This document shows, one piece after another, positions 10,853 through 23,458 of a stretch of DNA of 64,000 nt. Source of the DNA: Paraconiothyrium sp. Pb-2020. Its lineage: Eukaryota; Ascomycota; Dothideomycetes; Pleosporales; Didymosphaeriaceae. Each line of letters starts with the position of its first letter. Position 1 is the stretch's first letter. Position numbers and translations under genes: made by a program. The notes below the pieces were generated by a model. The model did no database searches, had not been told where the DNA came from, and was given only the letters and a program-made list of their open reading frames with translations. The stretch covers positions 3,038,001 through 3,102,000 of the forward strand of contig JAJUBI010000003.1 of assembly GCA_022419385.1 (NCBI GenBank). The letters run 5' to 3'.

Positions 10853-12150
10853 CTCTGTGAATTCTTCTCACTTTTGGTCATTCCGCATCTTCATACCCAC
10901 AAGGAAAGCTTTTATTGTGACACAGTGATTGGTTGTACGAAATCCCACAGATGTTGCACGTTATCGGTTTTCTACAAAGACATGGCCAATCACCCATGAG
11001 AAAAAGCTGGTAAGGTGGCATTCAGTGACAATCTTTGCTATTGGAGTAGCTAATCTATCTACATCAGCGTATGCAGCCAATTTGATTTATGATCCAGCGC
11101 CATGGGCTGCGTGCCATTTCTTTGTAGAAATAATACTATAGTTCGACTGCACATTATCTTCTGTGAGACTTGATTGATATCGTGAGCAACCTACGACTAC
11201 TTCCTAACCTGCCTGAGCTGTACGACAAAGGCACTGCGTGACGACAGGGAGTTTTTAAATGCGTGTCGAAGCAGGGTTGAGGCCTTCCTGGGCCTTTTGT
11301 TTGCTCTGAATTTACAATGTCACAGATAGTGTGTCTTGCAAGTCTCTGTTTTCCAATGGCGTGGTGCGAATCAACTTCGAATCTTAAGTTTGGCTCACAT
11401 AGGCCGGTCGCTCGTACACTCGATCGTGAGCAGGGATCTGCGAAGCCATTTACTCACCAGGTTTTGTACAAGTCCCACTTTGAAACAATCTTTAAGTTGG
11501 GCTTTCACATGCGATGTGAACAGGGGACTTTCAGGAGCCAGTGAGGGAGGCAAGGTGTCAGCCGAGATGTGAGCGCCTGGCGGAGCAGAAACCTAGAAAT
11601 TTGCAGAAGGGCGTAAGTCCTATGGTCCACAGTTGCTCGCTCCGGACTGTGTGCATGGCTATCAAGGTGGTGTATTCGGCTAGCCAGCCGATGCTAGTCG
11701 GAAGCCGTCCCGATGCAGACATTTGAACGTTGTTGTGTTTAGGATCTTGCTTCGCGTCGATGTCGGTCAATTGATGATTAAAGTCACAGAAGCTCACAAT
11801 CGAACAGCCTGAGGGCTTTAATCGTATTCTGGAAGTCCCCACTTGTGTGTCCCAATGCAACAGCAACCACGGCGCGGCCTTCCGCAAGCCTTCCGGGGCC
11901 TGTGACCTAATCCGGAAATCCAATGCGGCTCCGCAACCATGAACATGCGCCGTGTGAGCAGCTTCGTGGGGACAGCAATGGCGCCATTGAGGGAACACTG
12001 GACCGTCGCATTTAACTCGGGACCCTGCCGCAAGGTTAGTGAGGGGTTTTGCAGCCGTATATATTTGGGTGTATGCGCCTGCACAGCGCCCCTTCACCAA
12101 TGTCAACCCTTCCTCAACGGATCTTCACGTACATCCACAACACGTTCACC
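10853..12150. other. Intergenic, no gene seen
   Basis: 1.3 kb between two plus-strand genes. The longest frame (11558-12106, minus) shows no motif and is probably chance. The last part should hold the promoter of the formaldehyde-activating enzyme gene; TATATATTTGG near 12057 is a possible TATA-like element. Confidence 0.4.
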
Positions 12151-12717
12151 ATGGCACCCTCTCTCCACCCATCAATAGATAACGGCATTAAGAAGGGAGA
12201 CGCCAACTTTGCTGGCGGAAAACTGTACTGCCACTGCCCCTCCAATAAGGTCGAGGTCACGCTGGGTTCGAATGTTCTTCACAACCACGCCTGCGGCTGC
12301 TCAAAGTGCTGGAAGCCCGAGTCGGCGCTGTTCTCCGTCGTCGGCGTCGTCCCCACCGACAAGCTCAGCGTGACGGCCAACGAGCAGAAACTACACATCA
12401 TCGACAAGAGCGCGGCGATTCAGAGACATGCCTGCAGGGAGTGCGGCGTTCACCTGTTCGGTCGCATTGTTGTGGACCACCCCTTCAAGGGTCTTGACTT
12501 TGTTCACACTGAGCTTTCCGACAAGAGTGGGTGGCAAGAGCCTCAATTTGCCGCTTTCGTAAGCTCGATCATTGAGCAGGGCTTTTCTCCGGACCAGATC
12601 GACGGTGTACGGTCCAAGTTCAAGAGCGTCGGGTTGGAGACGTATGATGTGCTGAGTCCACCGCTGATGGATGCCATTGCGACGCACACTGCCAAAAAGA
12701 ACAAGGCGAAGTTGTAG
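12151..12717 (+). CDS. S-(hydroxymethyl)glutathione synthase (glutathione-dependent formaldehyde-activating enzyme, Gfa family)
   Basis: 188-aa cytosolic zinc enzyme of the CENP-V/Gfa fold. The family catalyses or assists condensation of formaldehyde with glutathione, the first step of formaldehyde detoxification. The zinc-ligand cysteines are in the expected order: YCHC (Cys-x-Cys), CGCSKCW, and [11 protein letters not shown] near residue 95. Length matches fungal Gfa proteins (about 190 aa). The ATG at 12151 has the strong context CACCATGG and starts MAPSLHPS; the open frame extends upstream to 12049 without homology. No intron. Neighbours are unrelated, so it is not in an obvious formaldehyde operon-like group. 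Confidence 0.92.
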   Translation: MAPSLHPSIDNGIKKGDANFAGGKLYCHCPSNKVEVTLGSNVLHNHACGCSKCWKPESALFSVVGVVPTDKLSVTANEQKLHIIDKSAAIQRHACRECGVHLFGRIVVDHPFKGLDFVHTELSDKSGWQEPQFAAFVSSIIEQGFSPDQIDGVRSKFKSVGLETYDVLSPPLMDAIATHTAKKNKAKL

Positions 12718-13509
12718 AGGAGGGATTGGACGGGATGCGGTTGGAGGTGTGGAGGAGCAAAATCCGGGGTTATATCAAGAAGCTCGGTTATGATCGTACC
12801 GAAAGGTCAAATAAAGCAGCATAAGAAATGCAATAGGATCTCGAACGAAGAGTAGCGGCGACCATGTATATGCATTCGCTAAGGAGCACCATGTTGGATA
12901 GTACCGTGTTGGAACCTTAGCACCAGCTATTCCATGAACGGCGTGAGAAACTACGTATTTACAGGGACGAGTGTTCGCGATGGTATTCATGCGTCGTTAT
13001 GAGAAAGGGGGACGTGTGGACATGTTCGAGCGGTGATGGAGCGTGGTGAGGTTACTCGTTCCTCAAATGACCATCAAATGCGGTGTGCTAGGCCAAGTGC
13101 AACGGACCATATAGCTGATCTAAGTGGCACCAAGTGACACAGCATTTGTGTATCAAATCGTTGAGCAGTCGGACTGACCAGGTAGCAGTCGCTGTCATTG
13201 TGCCTGGGTATGGTATTCTCGGCATCGGAGGAAGCAGCAAAAGCCTGAACTACTCAGCGCCAACCTCTCCCAAAAGTGGCCTCTCCTGTTGATACTGTTA
13301 CTGTATCGTGATGGCCGTTGTCTCATGCTGGCGCGAGATCGGATTCAGTTGCTAGTGTCGGCCGCTGTGCGCGAACAAGACCGATGACGTTGGCTTGGCG
13401 CGTAGAGCTCCACCAAGCTCGAATCAGCGAATCCAACATCCTGCGTTTCCTCCCCCGGCCGTTCACCCCCATCCTTGATACCTTCTCCCCGATATCAATT
13501 CCTCTCGTC
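12718..13509. other. Intergenic, no gene seen
   Basis: 0.8 kb between two plus-strand genes. It should contain the 3' end of the Gfa gene and the promoter of the cytochrome b5 reductase gene. No ORF above 75 codons with any motif. Confidence 0.45.
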
Positions 13510-14735
<1,226 letters not shown>

Positions 14736-15507
14736 AGGCTTTGTAAGTTTAGGAGCCTGTACGATACATTTAGATCATAGATCCCCTGAATGACCAGCGT
14801 TTTTGGCTGATAGCAACACAGCGTCTCAACTACCCCCTATCGTGACAGTCAGCGCAGGACTTTTGTAGTTCACAAAACCACGCGTAATCAGAGTCATAGC
14901 CTGTAGAAGCCATGTTGAGTTGGAGAGAACTAAGTTTGTGCGCGAGTCAGCAGCAAGTCTAAGATCATGGTGAACACAGGATATTGTACGGCAAAGAAGT
15001 GTAGAAGTGTGCATTGCTAGGTAGACATGAGATGGGCGAGAATTACGAGAGACAACTCATCATACAAAGAATGATAGACTGACCGCATATACTGACTTCG
15101 ATATCTGAAATGACTCAATACATCTACCAGTGCTCTTTTGTAATACGCAGGTAGTACGCTGGTAGAAACTACTCGCCAAAACTTGGTCGCCTATCGACCA
15201 CAACAGCCAACACCATGCATACTTTGCTAGTATGTTCCAGCCGTGTTCTACCCTATTAGAAGACCAGCAGCACGCTTGTTCAGCTACAAATTGGTTGAGA
15301 AACAATGCGACGCCGCTCGCCGCTCGCCGCATAGATGCAGGTCCAACAGCGCCGATGCACTAGGCTCCGTGAAGCGCCGGGCGCTAATGTCCCACGAGAC
15401 AGCAATGTTTGGATCATGTTCTGGGGGCACAATCAGCAACCACACAGGATAAAGAGAAGGAAAAACATTAAGCGTTGTAGCCGCGCATTACAATTTGAAA
15501 CATGTGA
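14736..15507. other. Intergenic, no clear gene
   Basis: 0.77 kb after MCR1. Short ORFs only. The stretch 15330-15500 (+) may hold further broken pieces of the remnant gene that starts at about 15508, but no frame is convincing. Confidence 0.35.
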
Positions 15508-16287
15508 TTCGCCTTTACCATCGCTACCTTCCTCAAGGTCTTCTGGCAGTCCATCGTCACGCTCAAAGGCGCGCCGGTTGAGATTACAGACTACCTGTCG
15601 AACCTAAAGCAGGATTTAATCGAGGATCGAAGATAATTGAGGAAGGTGAGGAAACGCATGAGGAGAGGGTCAGGCAGGGATGATCCGGGGTACTGGGGAA
15701 GGGTGGGGGGAGAAGCGGGAGGAGTAGGAGCAGGAGGCGAAATGGTGGTGCTGGGGCGAAGGGACCAAGAAGCTATTTCGAAAGAGATGAGCAAACCTTT
15801 CGATCACAGGGTGAGAGCGAAGCGCTAAGAGTGATGAGGGACGCGATACGGGACATGATACGTTCCTTCCGTGATCTCGAATACCCCTTCCTGAAGCCCG
15901 AATTTCAGCACCTCGACTCCGCGCACTGGAGGCACCAACACACCCCAAAAGAAAAAGCTGCAGTACTTGCATCCTCCGCCACATTCAGGTAGTCCGTGGG
16001 AAGGTGAAGATGGGGATGTCGTGCAGCTCAGCAGAAGTAATCGGTATGGAAGCGAGTACAGGAAGTGTGGGTTGAGGGAGAGGTGGATAGGGTTGCATCG
16101 GAAGGGAGATGTGGTGGGGATGAGTGAGAGTTTGAGTCGCATTGAGGTTCGAAGGACGGCGCATGAGGTGGATGCAGTGGCGATGGCGGTAGCAGATATT
16201 GGGAGAGATTTTGAGGATATGTTTAAGAGTATTAGGGTAATAGAAGGGAGACTCAGTAGAGTTGTGGGGTTGAGGAGGGTGGAGTGA
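15508..16287 (+). pseudogene. 3' remnant of an unidentified fungal gene
   Basis: Coherent protein-like segments lie on the plus strand in more than one frame. Segment A, about 15508-15636 (frame 1), includes FLKVFWQSIVTLKGAPVEI and TDYLSNLKQDLIEDRR and then stops. Segment B, about 15720-15988 (frame 0), includes ALRVMRDAIRDMIRSFRDLE and YPFLKPEFQHLDSAHW. It joins through a clean 46-nt intron (15989-16034, GTAGTC to CAG) to segment C, 16035-16287, with SLSRIEVRRTAHEVDAVAMA and a heptad-like C-terminus ending GLRRVE. B plus C read as an intact C-terminus, probably helical. A cannot be joined to B without a frameshift, and no start codon or N-terminal domain is found upstream. I call it a 5'-truncated pseudogene; a gene with an undetected exon remains possible. 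Family not recognised. Confidence 0.5.
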
Positions 16288-16369
16288 CTTGCGCGCGTAA
16301 AATGTACTTCGCTTCAAGAGATATTCGCTTTTATAAAGATGTTCATGCCTTCAAGAGAATGTGGTATTA

Positions 16370-18220
16370 CTAGCTGATCGTGGAGCCATGTGGGTTCTTA
16401 TAGAAGAGGTCGTCGATCAAACTGAGTGCACCCTCGGTCTCTCGAAGGCGTCCCGAGATTTCGAGCTGTAGTTTGTGCGCCAGACCTTGCAGGAACCAGT
16501 ACCCGCACTGCTCGGCGCGGGACACGAGCGCTGACACCCAGAAAGCGACAACAACGAGAGCTGCTGGTTCGTGTCGTGAGACCATGTGTTTGAAGTTTTC
16601 CGGTACCTTGCTTAGCCACTGTACCTGTGATACGTATAAGTCACAGCATACGACTGCTTCTAGGGTAACTCACCATACTATGCCACACAGCATTTACTGG
16701 AGGCAATCCCATGTCGAGCGTGAAAATTACACTGTAATGTTCGACTAGTGTCGCGATTGCCGCCAGTGTGGCCATGACATCTCTCAGATTGTCCGGCCTG
16801 CCGAAGACGTTGGACATTCGAGAAGGTAGCTTGTCCAAGCGGCCAAGCAGTGCGATGTCCTTTTCACTCTCACCCAAAACCTCGGATTGGTCCCGGCGCC
16901 TGAATATCTGACTCGCGCGGGCAAACACCTCCTCCGGAGTGCCATCGCTGCCATTGCGTTCGACGAGGGTGAAGCTTCGGAGAGAAGCGTGGAAATTTTG
17001 CAGATTGAAAGGGAACGAAGTGAACGAAGTGGATCTCTGACAACCGAGCATAGGCTTCATCAGGGCCCAGTGAGCACACCGTAAGATGCACATTATCTGC
17101 CCACCCACCCTCCTCTCTTCGTCCTTGTCTTCAGGATCGCGTAAAGTTCCACGCACAGGTAGACTCGCTGCTCTACGTCCTGCGAGAAAGCCTGCGAAGA
17201 ACCGCATGGCTCGCTCACTGTAACTTTTTACCACTGACTCGTCATCTGCCAGCGCGACCACGTGAAAGTCTGATATGGCCAACAGTCCAGACATCATCCA
17301 GGGCCTTGATAACGCTAAGGGGAGAACTTTTGCCTGCCAGTAGCTCTCCATTGCGTTGATGCCTGGACTAGGAAGAGTAAATTGGGTCGATGAACAGAAG
17401 TGGTGGAATGACATGAGTAGCTCAAAGTCAAAGTCGATGGGAGGTGGCTCGCATAGAGAGTATTCAGGCTTGAACAGCATTTTCGACATAACATCCTCCA
17501 TGGGTCTGTCGGTTTGCTCGGCCTCGCTCGCTTGCTCATATTCACTTTCTTGGGACTCGATGGGCTGTTCGTCGCTCTCCTCGAGCAAGTCTTCTTCGGT
17601 TGCCTCTTCCTCGTCCATCGTATAATCCATCACTTCTGGGGCTAGCACTAATTAGCGAATGTGTGCCTTGAACAATTAACTCGGAATGACCTACAGACTT
17701 CGAAGTAGCGAATCTTTGTTCCACGGAAAAATGTCTGCATTCTGACTTCCCGTGCCATCGAGTCAAAGTCTTCTGCTCCGCCGTGGATATCTACCCAGTG
17801 CCGCCTCATGCGCTTTGCGCTAGCACATAGATTGCGACAGCCAGCGTACAGGCAACGATATCCGTCGAGAATAGGCAATGCAGCGATCGGGCGGGTCGTC
17901 GGATCTGGCAGCGAAACATCGTCGGGTTCGCGGAGCTCTATGCGATCCATTAGCAAGAAAAGTCAGTAGGTTTGTGCGACGACTACGTGCCGAAGTGAGT
18001 GATTGAGGAGAGTAGATTCTGGCGCTCGCCACGATATATCTTGTGTCGCAGGAGATGGCTTTGTACCTATAGTCACGTTCAATGTTGCGTCCCCGAGGTA
18101 TGACCTGAGAATACTTACTGCGCTCTTCTGTATTGCGTACTCGCAATCTCGACAAATTAAAACGCCGTACTCGGGATTATACTCTAGCAGATTGCTTGAG
18201 CCTAACGCAATGCGCGACAT
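16370..18220 (-). CDS. OrsD-type (DUF3505) domain fused to fungal transcription-factor-like region
   Basis: Predicted 547 aa. Minus-strand exons: 18220-18119, 18066-17991, 17937-17695, 17641-16674, 16624-16370. The first two exons give LEYNPEYGVLICRDCEYAIQ and SHLLRHKIYRGERQ. Exon 3 gives DGYRCLYAGC, CASAKRMRRHW and TFFRGTKIRYFEV. Together these match the two Cys/His-containing halves of the OrsD/DUF3505 family named from the orsellinic acid cluster. Exon 4 starts with an acidic linker, then continues into a fungal TF-like helical region as in C2H2-less GAGCGR/fungal_trans_2 proteins. A nuclear regulatory role is inferred. Introns 1, 3 and 4 are clean GT-AG. Intron 2 keeps frame only with a GC donor (G|GCACGT); the GT sites there shift frame, so a one-base lesion is the alternative. 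Not beside a polyketide synthase. Confidence 0.72.
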
Positions 18221-18833
18221 GGTGATACAGTTTTGAGATTTCCTTCAACGTTGAACCTTGAGCTGGGGGTGTCTGATGAAGACACCCGAACAGGATGCAG
18301 ATGGAGGTTCAATACTTCGTCAACTACTCTGCTGTACGCATCTTTATGAGTAGGCTTTCATCTGACTCTTATGTCGGTCAAGATGTACCGTATGGCTAGT
18401 GATCGGTCAACGCTAAGCCCAAAATGCGCCGTGGTGCAAATAGTGGAGGTCAACCAGGGGCCATGCAGTCATCTTATAGGCCGGTTTCATCCCCCTTCGC
18501 TACGCGGAACGGCACATGCGGTTCCCCCAACCGCTTTCACAGTGGCACCGCATGATGTCGTTCCTCAGAGCCTCTACTCTCGATTAATCAGACTGGCCCA
18601 GACACCGGCCAATCGTGCGCCTCGAGTGTCTTGCGCAGGTATACATTTCCGTGAATTTCACTGTACGCTTTGAAATAGCATTGGATATCATGCCTTCATG
18701 TCGCTCTGATTGTCTCCACGACACAGCATGTATTTAAGCTGTGTTTCTGCTGTGAGCAGTGGATTTCCCGCCGCATAGCTTTTGCGTTCGTTTCTAAAAA
18801 ATTGAATCCGATACTGAAGATCGACACCCGAAA
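18221..18833. other. Divergent promoter region
   Basis: 0.6 kb between the divergent OrsD/TF gene and the CipB-like gene. No coding signal; the 100-codon frame at 18371-18673 has no motif. Confidence 0.5.
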
Positions 18834-20127
18834 ATGGTAGCCCCGAAGAATCAAGCTGCGTGGCTCAAGGTAGCCGGCAAAGCCCTTGATATCTCTGACG
18901 CCCCTCTACCCGCAGCCGGCGCTGGCGAGATCGTCGTAAAGAACGCTGCCGTTGCAATCAACCCGCTAGATTGGTACGCAAAGTCGGGGTACAAAGCGGG
19001 TGTTAGTATTGGGCGATGGTCTAAGGCTTCAGGCCTTACGCCTTCAGGTCTGAGAACTTGCATTAGCAGCTGGCCAGCCCCTACTCCATCCACTTCCCTG
19101 ATTTGTGAACATCACACTGACTTCATACCACCGCCATAGGCATATGCAGGACTTTGGTGTCTTCATCCAGCAGTGGCCTACAGTATTCGGGTGCGACGTA
19201 GCAGGTGAGGTGTTCAAAGTTGGACACGGCGTGGACCGTTTCAAGGAAGGAGACCGCGTCATTGGGTAAGTTTGATCAATATAACCAGAGCACTCTCGCC
19301 TTCTGCAGTCTAATAATGGGCTGTCATATGACGAGGCTGACAATCCCAGGCACACCATTAATCTCGTCAGTGGACGCCCTCAGGATGGCGCGTATGCTCT
19401 CTACTCTGTCATTCCGGCCAACAAGGCAGCCATACTCCCAAGCTCTATCTCCTTTACCGATGGCGTCGTTGTACCCTTTGCATTGGAAGCTGCCGTTTGT
19501 GTTCTCTCAGTCAAGGAACCCGGCCCATGCATGCCAGGGGTTCTAACGCCCGCTCTTGGCCTACCATACCCCTCAATCGAACCGTTGCCTTGGACAGGCA
19601 AGACACTCGTGGTCTACGGTGGCTCTTCTTCTGTGGGTTGTATGACCACTCAAATAGCTACCGCCGCTGGCATCAACGTAATCGCTATCTCTGGTGCTCA
19701 CAATCTCGACCTCAGCAGACGCTGTGGAGCCACTGAAACCTTCGGTCACAAAGACCCTTCTCTTGTGGAAAAGGTTGTTGCGGCCGTGGGGACTTCAGAT
19801 TTTGTGGGCATTTTCGACGCCATCTCAATCCCTGAGACGTACGCCCACAGCCTCGTCATACTCGCGAAGCTTGGCGGAGGTCACCTCGCCTGCGTACACC
19901 CTCCTCCTTCGGACATACCTGACAATGTCAAGGCAGGCATGATCTTCGCCGTCAACGAAGTCGCATCGCCAGTCTGGGAAAACTTCGTTACGCCAGCGCT
20001 GGAGACAGGGAAGCTGCAATGTCTCCCACCAGCCACCATCATAGGAAAGGGGCTCGGCTATGTCAATGAGGGACTAAAGATGTCGAAAGCAGGTGTCAGT
20101 GCGACCAAGCTAGTTGTTGAGCTGTGA
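18834..20127 (+). CDS. Zinc-type alcohol dehydrogenase-like oxidoreductase, CipB/ToxD family
   Basis: 347-aa NADPH-dependent medium-chain reductase. Exons: 18834-18973, 19140-19265, 19350-20127. N-terminal GroES-like domain: MVAPKNQAAWLKVAGKALDI, then INPLDW, and after intron 1 MQDFGVFIQQWPTVFGCDVA and GVDRFKEGDRVIG. The nucleotide-binding part shows LVVYGGSSSVGCMTTQIA, the family version of the GxGxxG loop. Catalytic zinc ligands of true alcohol dehydrogenases are absent, as expected for the trans-enoyl-reductase-like CipB/ToxD group. Intron 1 (166 nt, GTACGC donor) is longer than most here but is the only join giving DWHMQDFG. The substrate is unknown. Relatives often sit in secondary-metabolite clusters, but no backbone enzyme is nearby. 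Confidence 0.88.
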
Positions 20128-20647
20128 GAGTTGGTGTGACGTGCTCCCCTACTTAACAGATGGCTTTGGGTCAGTGGTTAGAATAAAATTCATGGCTATA
20201 GATTGCTTCTTGTCTCACCTGTATGTAGCGTGCCAACGTGTATTTATGTATCTCCATTGATGTTTGGTCGCTCGAAAGGAGCAGGCGCACTAGGCCAAAG
20301 AAGGATGCGCCTCTCCTACTCCGGACCATAGTAACGTCCGCTCGTGCGAAGTACGATAGGTCATCGTGGACTTCGCTGCCCAGCCTTCTATTCCTTCATA
20401 ACACACAAGGCGCATTATTGATCTCCATCGTGTACTAGTGGAGCGCATTTGATGGGCCTTTGCCAGTGCATGCAACCCGCCAGTATGAAGCAAGCGCATA
20501 TTGCACAACCCATCAATTCATCTTCGAGAAGCAAGCTTCTGGTTCTTTTACACTTGGTTTCTGAAGCAGCACTTGGAATGGTGAGAACGAAGTAGACTTG
20601 CAGCTAGTTGAAGTACATATGTATGCGAGTTTTGTCTTTCATTATCT
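20128..20647. other. Convergent 3' region
   Basis: 0.5 kb between the convergent CipB-like gene and pyrophosphatase pseudogene. No coding signal. Confidence 0.5.
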
Positions 20648-21656
20648 TCATAGATCTGCGTCTGTTGATAATGACCCGGGAGCCTCGATGAGATTCTTCT
20701 CGGAGCCGAGGTAGTACCACCAGTCATACCTCTCCGGTTTGTCAGCGGGTGCTTGTTGTTTCGAACTCTTCTTTAGGATATCAAGTTCCTTCCTGGCGTC
20801 CTTGCAGGGGATCCAGCTTGACGGGTTGATCTGAGATGTTTGCACTACTGAACATTTGTCTGGATCCTCCTTACCGCTGACTAGGTCTTGCCCATACTTG
20901 TGGCTCTCCTCAACCGTGCCTACCACGAATGACACGTTCTGGTACGTCTCTCCAATGATAGGAATGATATCGTCCCCACGTGCGACCTTATAGTAGGTGA
21001 ACCAATCGCGGAACGCCTGGACTGTTCCAGGACGATACTCCTCAACATCCTCGTACGTTTTGACGAGCGCCGCTAATTGCTCCTTCACGTCGATACCCAG
21101 CATCTTCCAATCGGTCTCATCACCATCGTTCACAGCAAGACCGCCAAGTAGCTTGACCTGCTTGATTTGACCAGTTTGACCATCGTCTCTGCCAACATTG
21201 AAGAGATCCATAGGACCTTATCTCCGAGAAACCCCTTGGGATTCTCCTAGGTCTGTGGGATGCTCCCGTACAGGAATGGATAGCTTTTGTGTGGCCACAC
21301 GCTCTCCACATATCGCAGTGCGCCGTCCTTGTCATCATGGAATATAAGGTTCAACGCTTCCGGGCGACGAGTCTCGATTTTCCCATTTGTCCACCTAAGG
21401 ATCTCGACCACGAATTTGATGATGTTCTTGTTGCGTGGATCTGGTAGAGAGGAACATCGTGCCAGAAGGAGGTAGGCTCACCTCGGTGCAAAAGGTACAT
21501 GCACCAGTCCTGCATTTCTCGCAGACTCAATGCCTCATAGTCAAACTCTGCGCACTTCTGATCCGGCTTGGGAGCCGTCTTATCTCTGACCTCCAAGGGG
21601 TTCGCGCTGATCACAGCCAGGAAAGCGAGTGAAGCAACAAAGGTCTTATCAAACAT
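20648..21656 (-). pseudogene. Secreted inorganic pyrophosphatase, inactivated
   Basis: Reads as a full-length family I soluble pyrophosphatase with a signal peptide (MFDKTFVASLAFLAVISANP), the kind of secreted or vacuolar paralog found in filamentous fungi. Family segments in order: FWHDVPLY; VEILRWTNGKIE; WPHKSYPFLYGSIPQ; MDLFNVGRDDGQTGQIKQVK; LLGGLAVNDGDETDWKMLGI; EEYRPGTVQAFRDWFTYYKV. Three lesions break it. A frameshift near 21441-21446 separates FWHDVPLY from DPRNKNIIKFVVE. A TAG at 21247-21249 stands where the conserved Trp of PQTWENP is expected. A second frameshift near 21213-21219 separates GDK from PMDLF. No GT-AG intron bypasses any of them. The rest of the frame is well preserved, so inactivation is recent or these are sequence errors; three separate errors would be many. 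Confidence 0.88.
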
Positions 21657-21718
21657 GATTGCTCTCGAATGACAGTATTGATCTCGCACAACAGCACATT
21701 CCCAACGACCACCCTTTA

Positions 21719-21726
21719 CTTTTATA
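21719..21726 (-). promoter_or_regulatory. TATA box of pyrophosphatase pseudogene
   Basis: TATAAAAG on the minus strand, 63 bases upstream of the ATG at 21656. Position and sequence fit a fungal core promoter, showing the pseudogene kept its promoter. Confidence 0.5.
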
Positions 21727-23458
21727 CCGTCCCTCGTTCGCGTCATCATCTTTTTCCGGTAGTTCGACGCCCCAATCATCCAAGCCACCTCCAAGACGAT
21801 ATTTGAGGCCGCCTCTGATTCACATACTCACCTGTCCACTGTAGAATATAACCACATGCCCACGTGTTCATCGTCTTCACGCCACCATGACTACCCAGCA
21901 ACCAGATGTCCTCCCAAGCACACGTGGGGTTCGGACTATCCGGTCGCGAAGGATGTAGCGATCTCTGGTGCCTCGGCGCCACGTGTGGAGTGGATCGCAA
22001 GTTAATGTATCGGTAGTAGCATTCTAGCCTAAAATTCGGCTCTCCCTTCGACGAACGCAGTAATACTAGAATCATTCCGTATCGACGTTGAAACAATTGG
22101 CAGCGCCCTCTTGCATGGGGTATTTAGGGAAAGGGAATATGCGCAAACTCGTCTAGTCCTATTTCGCGTTAATTCTCCACTCCCCCGAGAATCCTTAGCA
22201 AAATCTGGACGCCCCCGACATGTGTATCCATGATTGCGACATGCTCCCTTGAACAAGCCACTAGAGAGATCTTGCAAGACACGTAGCATGGTCCTCAACA
22301 GCGTCACTTCGGCGGCTTTGTCCTCCAGGCAGCCTGTGGCACCCACTTCAACAACTTACACTACAAAGAGCACCAGTTTCCGCATGCTCACAACAGTCTC
22401 TCCACACTATCCGAAGGGTCGTGTGGAAGATCGAATGATCATCGAGCCGTGCGGTCCTAGCTCGGACACGCCTGTTCTGGAAGCCTACGACCTCTCCAGA
22501 CCTTTGCTAAACAGGCCAATCAGGCCGGAAAAAAAATAAGTGGAGATCAAAACTCAGCCGCTCCGATGCCGACGTCTTGAAAAGATTACTGCCCAGAAGA
22601 CGCCGGCAGCATTGCCGGAGCATGGTGCCCATATCTTTGTTTGACGTGTCGGTATCTATGGTGATGAAGGGATATTGTGGATTTTAACAACGGCGCGATA
22701 TAGGCTGTTTTTGTTTAATTGTGGCCGCCGCGGGCGATCATAGGCGTCTTCGCGAAACCCTTCAAGTTCACAAAATCTGACATGCAACAGTAGCAGCAGA
22801 CATCCATCTGGTTCTCTATGGTAAAAGCTTTGAGACTGATCAGATTGGTAACGACCACTACTTCCGATTCACGAAATACTCTCTATCCAGTGAGAGTATA
22901 AAGCTGGATTATGTGGCCCAACCTCGCGGCGAGGGAAGAACATCCCGCTCCCAGATTCAACACCATCCCCGAGAAATTTACCTATCCAGGACCAAATCGT
23001 GGTACATGTCAACCACACTGCAAAGCGACGGGTATTGCGCAGCAGACATGCACTCTGGCAGTTTTCGGGGATGTCGACGTTCATGTGACAAGGGTACTTA
23101 CAAGTCGTCGAGACGCCGCAGCACAAAGATACGATCGTGCGCTATTTCCGGCGTTTGTATACATGAATGCTGTTGTCTTCTTTGTTGTCAACGACCACAT
23201 TGTAGAAAGCCCCCTCATCGTTCTTGTCTTCTATATGCACACAATTCCCGCTGATAAAAGGCCTACACAATGTAGTGCGCAGTACATATCTTACAGGAGT
23301 TCTGCCTCAGGTTTACTTGTTGTCCCAACCGTCCTTGGGGTCCACAGTTCCAGCTCGACTGACAGGTTACTGATCCCGGTGATCAGATTGAAAGAAGTTT
23401 CTGCATCAGCCCATAAGTTGCTTGAACTCGCGACACCAGAGTCATATTAGCCTCCAAG
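21727..23458. other. Intergenic 1.7 kb, no supported gene
   Basis: The region lies between the pseudogene and the unknown 717-aa protein. ORF 22911-23450 (+, 179 codons) is open but has no motif, signal or homologous-looking segment and ends just before the next gene. A cluster of GATA/CGCG-type strings near 22690 may be regulatory, but nothing is specific. Confidence 0.4.

Noticed and set aside
11558..12106. 182-codon minus-strand frame
   Set aside because: No motif, overlaps other open frames, lies in the promoter of the Gfa gene.
16370..20127. Possible secondary-metabolite cluster (OrsD domain gene beside CipB/ToxD-like reductase)
   Set aside because: No polyketide synthase, NRPS, terpene cyclase or other backbone enzyme in the window.
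22911..23450. 179-codon plus-strand frame
   Set aside because: Directly upstream of a well-supported gene, no motif, and a second overlapping frame of similar size exists.
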